From Saprospira grandis DSM 2844 (lineage in GTDB: Bacteria > Bacteroidota > Bacteroidia > Chitinophagales > Saprospiraceae): DNA of 33,816 nt. A model generated the notes under the pieces. The model was given only the letters and a program-made list of their open reading frames with translations. It was not told the DNA's origin and did not search any database. Shown piece by piece: positions 31,308 to 33,816 of the stretch. Where the stretch lies: assembly GCA_945888475.1 (NCBI GenBank), contig CAMDAB010000028.1, forward strand, positions 1-33,816. Direction: 5' to 3'. Every line of letters begins with the position of its first letter. Position 1 is the first letter of the stretch. A program made the translations under genes and the position numbers.

Positions 31308-32147
31308 TTATTTAGATTTTTGAAGCAGGTTGAGCGCCTCATGCGTTTTACGACAATGCGTAGGAATGATATTAATTTCGGGGTATTTTTTATGGAAAAG
31401 GTGCAAAAGCCCGATGGTGTTTTTGTAGGCTTTCCAATCGCTGATGAGCAGTTTGGCCAAGTTTGGCGGCAGTCTGTTTTCGCGGTATGAATCGGATAGC
31501 CAGCAGGCATCGGCGCAGAGAAAAAGGGATTCTTCCTTTTCATTTTTTAGGATTGCGCCGTACTGACCAATATGATGACCGGGCAAGGCCACAAGCTTAA
31601 TGCGCTCATCCCCAAAAAGGTCGAAACTGTTTTCAAAAATATCGAGTGGTTTTTGTTGGATGCTGCTGTCCTTATCAAAAATCCAGCTTCTCTCTGCTAA
31701 ATCATTTGGCAGCAAATCGGGTAAAACGCCTTTTTTAAGCATAGACCAGCCCTTCGAAGCAAGTGCATTCTCGAGTGCGGCGGATGAACAGACAAAACGG
31801 GCATTTGGAAAATCTTTTAAACCACAGATATGATCTACATGAAAATGCGAGACAATGATGTAATTAATCTCTTCGGCGCTAATTCCCATTGCTTCAAGCT
31901 GCGATTTTGCCGATGCTTCTTTTTTGACAAAGGTGGGCAGCAGCAGGGCCGTAAGTTTTGCCGGCCATTTGGCAGTAGCCTCATAGAAACGTTCACTGCA
32001 GCCGCTATCGAAAAGAATTTTACCGTATTGGGGGTGCTCAATCAGTGCAACCAGAACCGGAATTTTAACTTTTTGCCTTTGGCCGCCTTGCAGCATCATA
32101 CTTTCTTTCGAAACGCAGTGACCACATTCCATAAATCTTATTTTCAT
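31308..32147 (-). CDS. Metallo-beta-lactamase-fold hydrolase, lactonase-like
   Basis: A 279-aa hydrolase. HFHVDH (101-106) followed by ICGL is the first metal motif; the others are LPGHHIGQYG (about 187-196), LCADACWLSD (about 210-219) and IPTHCRKT near the end. The N-terminal layout (VPVLVALIEHPQYGKILFDSGC) and single-domain length resemble N-acyl homoserine lactonases of the AttM/AiiA type, but activity on lactones is not shown by sequence. There is no signal peptide. It heads a likely operon with the DUF3810 gene and has a TATATTTG -7 box 18 nt upstream. Confidence 0.85.
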   Translation of the reverse strand: MKIRFMECGHCVSKESMMLQGGQRQKVKIPVLVALIEHPQYGKILFDSGCSERFYEATAKWPAKLTALLLPTFVKKEASAKSQLEAMGISAEEINYIIVSHFHVDHICGLKDFPNARFVCSSAALENALASKGWSMLKKGVLPDLLPNDLAERSWIFDKDSSIQQKPLDIFENSFDLFGDERIKLVALPGHHIGQYGAILKNEKEESLFLCADACWLSDSYRENRLPPNLAKLLISDWKAYKNTIGLLHLFHKKYPEINIIPTHCRKTHEALNLLQKSK

Positions 32148-32164
32148 AAGGCTGATCTTTTACA

Positions 32165-32172
32165 CAAATATA
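32165..32172 (-). promoter_or_regulatory. -7 box of the lactonase-like/DUF3810 operon
   Basis: TATATTTG on minus, 18 nt before the ATG at 32147. Perfect fit to TAnnTTTG; no -33 TTTG at 19 nt. Confidence 0.5.
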
Positions 32173-32195
32173 ATGAGTACTTAGGCATTTTTTTC

Positions 32196-32203
32196 TAATT
32201 TTG
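32196..32203 (+). promoter_or_regulatory. -7 box of the EEP-family gene
   Basis: TAATTTTG, 72 nt before the ATG at 32276. Together with the box at 32165-32172 it makes a divergent promoter pair. It overlaps an in-frame TTG at 32201, which rules that codon out as a start. Confidence 0.5.
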
Positions 32204-32275
32204 GTATCATTGTGTCCGCAATCTAACTGTCAACAGTTAATCATCCATAATTTTGACGCTGAATTTTGTATAGGA

Positions 32276-33361
32276 ATGTTTAAATTTCTGAAGACCATAT
32301 CCTTGAATTTGCTTTGGTATCTGAATATTTTTTCGGCCTTCCTCTTATTGTTGTCATATACAGCACCATTTGTTTCACCTGTTAAAAATGCATGGTTAGC
32401 ACTCTTAGGTTTGGGTTATCCCTTTCTGCTGCTTATTAATTTCTTTTGGTTTGTATTCTGGTTACTTAGAAAAAGCAGGGCAGTATATGCCTCTATGTTC
32501 ACAATAATTTTGGGTGCTGCCTATATACCCACACTGATTGGTTTTGGAAAAAGTACTAAGGCTCCGGATAATGCGATAAGGCTGATGAGCTACAATGTGC
32601 GCTATTTCAATACGCCCGTTTATGCCAAAGAAGCCCGCTGGATTGAGCAGCAAAATAAAATAATTGCCTTTATCAAAAGCGAAAAACCAGATATTCTAGC
32701 TGCACAGGAATTCAGCGGAAAAGGCAGTGCATCGACCAATCGAGCCGATGAACTGCTTAAAGCTGCAGGTTTGAAACATATTCACAGAGGTGGTCGCAGC
32801 AGCCTGGCTATTGTCAGCCGCTTTCCGATTCAAGATAAGGGCGTTTTACATTTTCAGGGTTCGGCCAATGGCGCAATTTATGCCGATCTGCTCACGCCAA
32901 AAGGAAAAATCAGGGTTTATTCGGTGCATCTTCAGTCCACGCGCCTTGGGAAGGATGCCGATGAAGTACTTAAAAAAGATAATATCAAATCGATAGGCAG
33001 CAAAGAAACGCAGGAAAAATACTACCGCATTGAAGACAAGCTCAGCTCTGCCTTTGCCATGCGCGCCCGGCAGGCCGAAATTCTAAGAGAACATATTGCT
33101 GCATCGCCACACCCGGTGATTGTTTGCGGCGATTTTAACGATACGCCCCTCTCTTACAGCTATCGCCTGATGTCGAAAGGACTTCAGGATAGTTTTATGG
33201 AAAAAGGCTGGGGCCTTGGCACTAGCTATGCAGGCGCCTTGCCTGCGCTGCGCATCGATTATATTCTTTGCAGCCAGCATTTTGAGATTTATACGCATCA
33301 AAAACAGAAAAATGCCATTTCTGACCATTATGCGGTTTTTAGTGATGTCGGTCTTTTTTAG
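32276..33361 (+). CDS. Membrane-anchored endonuclease/exonuclease/phosphatase family protein
   Basis: A 361-aa protein from the ATG at 32276. Three membrane helices (about 8-30, 36-62 and 68-90) precede an EEP (DNase I-like) domain: MSYNVRYFNT (104-113), DILAAQEFSG (139-148, metal-binding Glu145), YSVHLQSTRLG (about 213-223), VCGDFNDTPLSYSY (281-294) and a final ISDHYAVFSDV. The metal-binding Glu and the catalytic Asp-His pair are present. The domain faces the periplasm or cytoplasm depending on topology. In Bacteroidota these genes are annotated only as EEP family; the substrate could be a phospholipid, a phosphoester or DNA. A perfect inverted repeat and a tandem array follow. Confidence 0.9.
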   Translation: MFKFLKTISLNLLWYLNIFSAFLLLLSYTAPFVSPVKNAWLALLGLGYPFLLLINFFWFVFWLLRKSRAVYASMFTIILGAAYIPTLIGFGKSTKAPDNAIRLMSYNVRYFNTPVYAKEARWIEQQNKIIAFIKSEKPDILAAQEFSGKGSASTNRADELLKAAGLKHIHRGGRSSLAIVSRFPIQDKGVLHFQGSANGAIYADLLTPKGKIRVYSVHLQSTRLGKDADEVLKKDNIKSIGSKETQEKYYRIEDKLSSAFAMRARQAEILREHIAASPHPVIVCGDFNDTPLSYSYRLMSKGLQDSFMEKGWGLGTSYAGALPALRIDYILCSQHFEIYTHQKQKNAISDHYAVFSDVGLF

Positions 33362-33374
33362 ATTGTCAGATTTT

Positions 33375-33464
33375 AGATTGTCAGACATCAGACATCAGAA
33401 CTGACTGACACTTTATTAATAACAATAGTACGTCAAAAGGCTGATGTCTGATGTCTGACAATCT
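33375..33464. repeat. 24-bp perfect inverted repeat after the EEP gene
   Basis: AGATTGTCAGACATCAGACATCAG (33375-33398) is the exact reverse complement of 33441-33464, with a 42-nt AT-rich loop. Within each arm GACATCA or TGATGTC is itself repeated. As RNA this makes a long hairpin that could end or stabilise the EEP message. The right arm is the first unit of the tandem array that follows. Confidence 0.85.
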
Positions 33465-33690
33465 GATAATCTAAAAAAGAGCTGATAATCTGAAATCTGA
33501 CAATCTGATAATCTAAAAAAGAGCTGATAATCCGACATCTGACAATCTGATAATCTAAAAAAGAACTGATAATCCGACATCTGACAATCTGATAATCTAA
33601 AAAAGAGCTGATAATCCGACATCTGACAATCTGATAATCTGAAAAAGAGCTGATAATCTGAAATCCGACAATCTGATAATCTAATAGAAA
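33441..33690. repeat. Tandem array of 42-bp units
   Basis: Five contiguous units begin at 33481, 33523, 33565, 33607 and 33649, after a variant unit at 33441. Each reads GCTGATAATC, a variable CTGAAAT/CCGACAT part, CTGACAATCTGATAATCT and AAAAAAGA. There are no spacers between units. Because 42 is divisible by 3, long frames stay open on minus with a 14-residue repeat; this is a by-product. The remaining sequence to 33772 holds no gene. Confidence 0.9.
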
Positions 33691-33772
33691 AACTGACCCA
33701 AGTCATCTTCCTCCCTAACCACCGTCACCCCCAACCTTGCGCTCGCTCATGAAAAACAGTTTTGAGCCGCCC

Positions 33773-33780
33773 TACCTTTG
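33773..33780 (+). promoter_or_regulatory. -7 box near the right edge
   Basis: TACCTTTG followed by TATC fits TAnnTTTG and is a very common form in Bacteroidota. The gene it would serve lies beyond the window. Confidence 0.5.
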
Positions 33781-33816
33781 TATCAACAAATAAGGGAAAT
33801 AATCTCAAAACAAACT

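Noticed and set aside
33441-33690. Possible CRISPR array
   Set aside because: The 42-bp units touch each other with no unique spacers, and there is no cas gene in the window.
33416-33706. A 96-codon minus-strand open frame with a 14-residue repeat (FFRLSDCQ...SDYQL)
   Set aside because: It stays open only because the 42-bp repeat unit is divisible by three. Composition and repeat structure follow the DNA array, and it has no plausible start context.

Overview
The window reads as a Bacteroidota chromosome segment. Two predicted proteins end in type IX secretion (T9SS) type A sorting domains, several lipoproteins occur, and start codons generally lack a Shine-Dalgarno sequence. Upstream regions carry the phylum's -7 box TAnnTTTG, once with a -33 TTTG at exactly 19 nt. 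Families typical of the phylum are present (DUF4175, DUF3810, DUF3137, an Omp28-like thioredoxin-fold protein). No tRNA, rRNA or CRISPR array was found.

Layout. 1-3703: dnaN, then pfkA-crcB and a hemolysin III/PAQR gene, all on minus. 3728-6493: an ADP-ribosylglycohydrolase and a T9SS cargo protein, close enough to form one minus-strand operon with the hemolysin III gene. 6713-7701: a small T9SS protein and a PH/GRAM-like protein, facing a coiled-coil gene across a shared terminator. 9163-11764: three exported or lipoprotein genes, the last an ApbE flavin transferase. 11904-13238: an AT-rich insertion-like block with a toxin-first PIN/antitoxin module. 13249-16617: a DUF4175 membrane coiled-coil protein. 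16744-17198: a 455-bp internally deleted IS remnant. 17556-20080: an orphan anti-sigma-like gene, a flavin reductase-family gene and a HisC-fold protein that has lost its PLP lysine. 20160-22387: ndpA and a DUF3137 gene diverging around a minus-strand terminator that has no visible gene before it. 22423-24689: a two-gene operon encoding a group II-like/Abi-type reverse transcriptase and a small protein with a HEPN RNxxxH motif. 24927-27913: cutC and a beta-mannosidase. 27914-28621: a tandemly duplicated gene remnant with 12-bp repeats. 28622-32147: a minus-strand run of a lipoprotein, two metallo-beta-lactamase-fold hydrolases and a DUF3810 zincin. 32276-33361: a membrane-anchored EEP-family phosphatase/nuclease, followed by a 42-bp tandem array with a 24-bp perfect inverted repeat.

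The best candidate for an undescribed system is the reverse transcriptase-HEPN pair. The enzyme keeps all polymerase motifs, lacks group II intron maturase parts, and ends in a long helical region like that of Abi-type RTs. The overlapping partner carries a putative RNase (HEPN) active site. I infer a phage-defence function resembling AbiA, with RT and HEPN on separate chains. The second most notable item is the lysine-less HisC-like pseudoenzyme. Functional names rest on motif recognition by eye; no database search was run.
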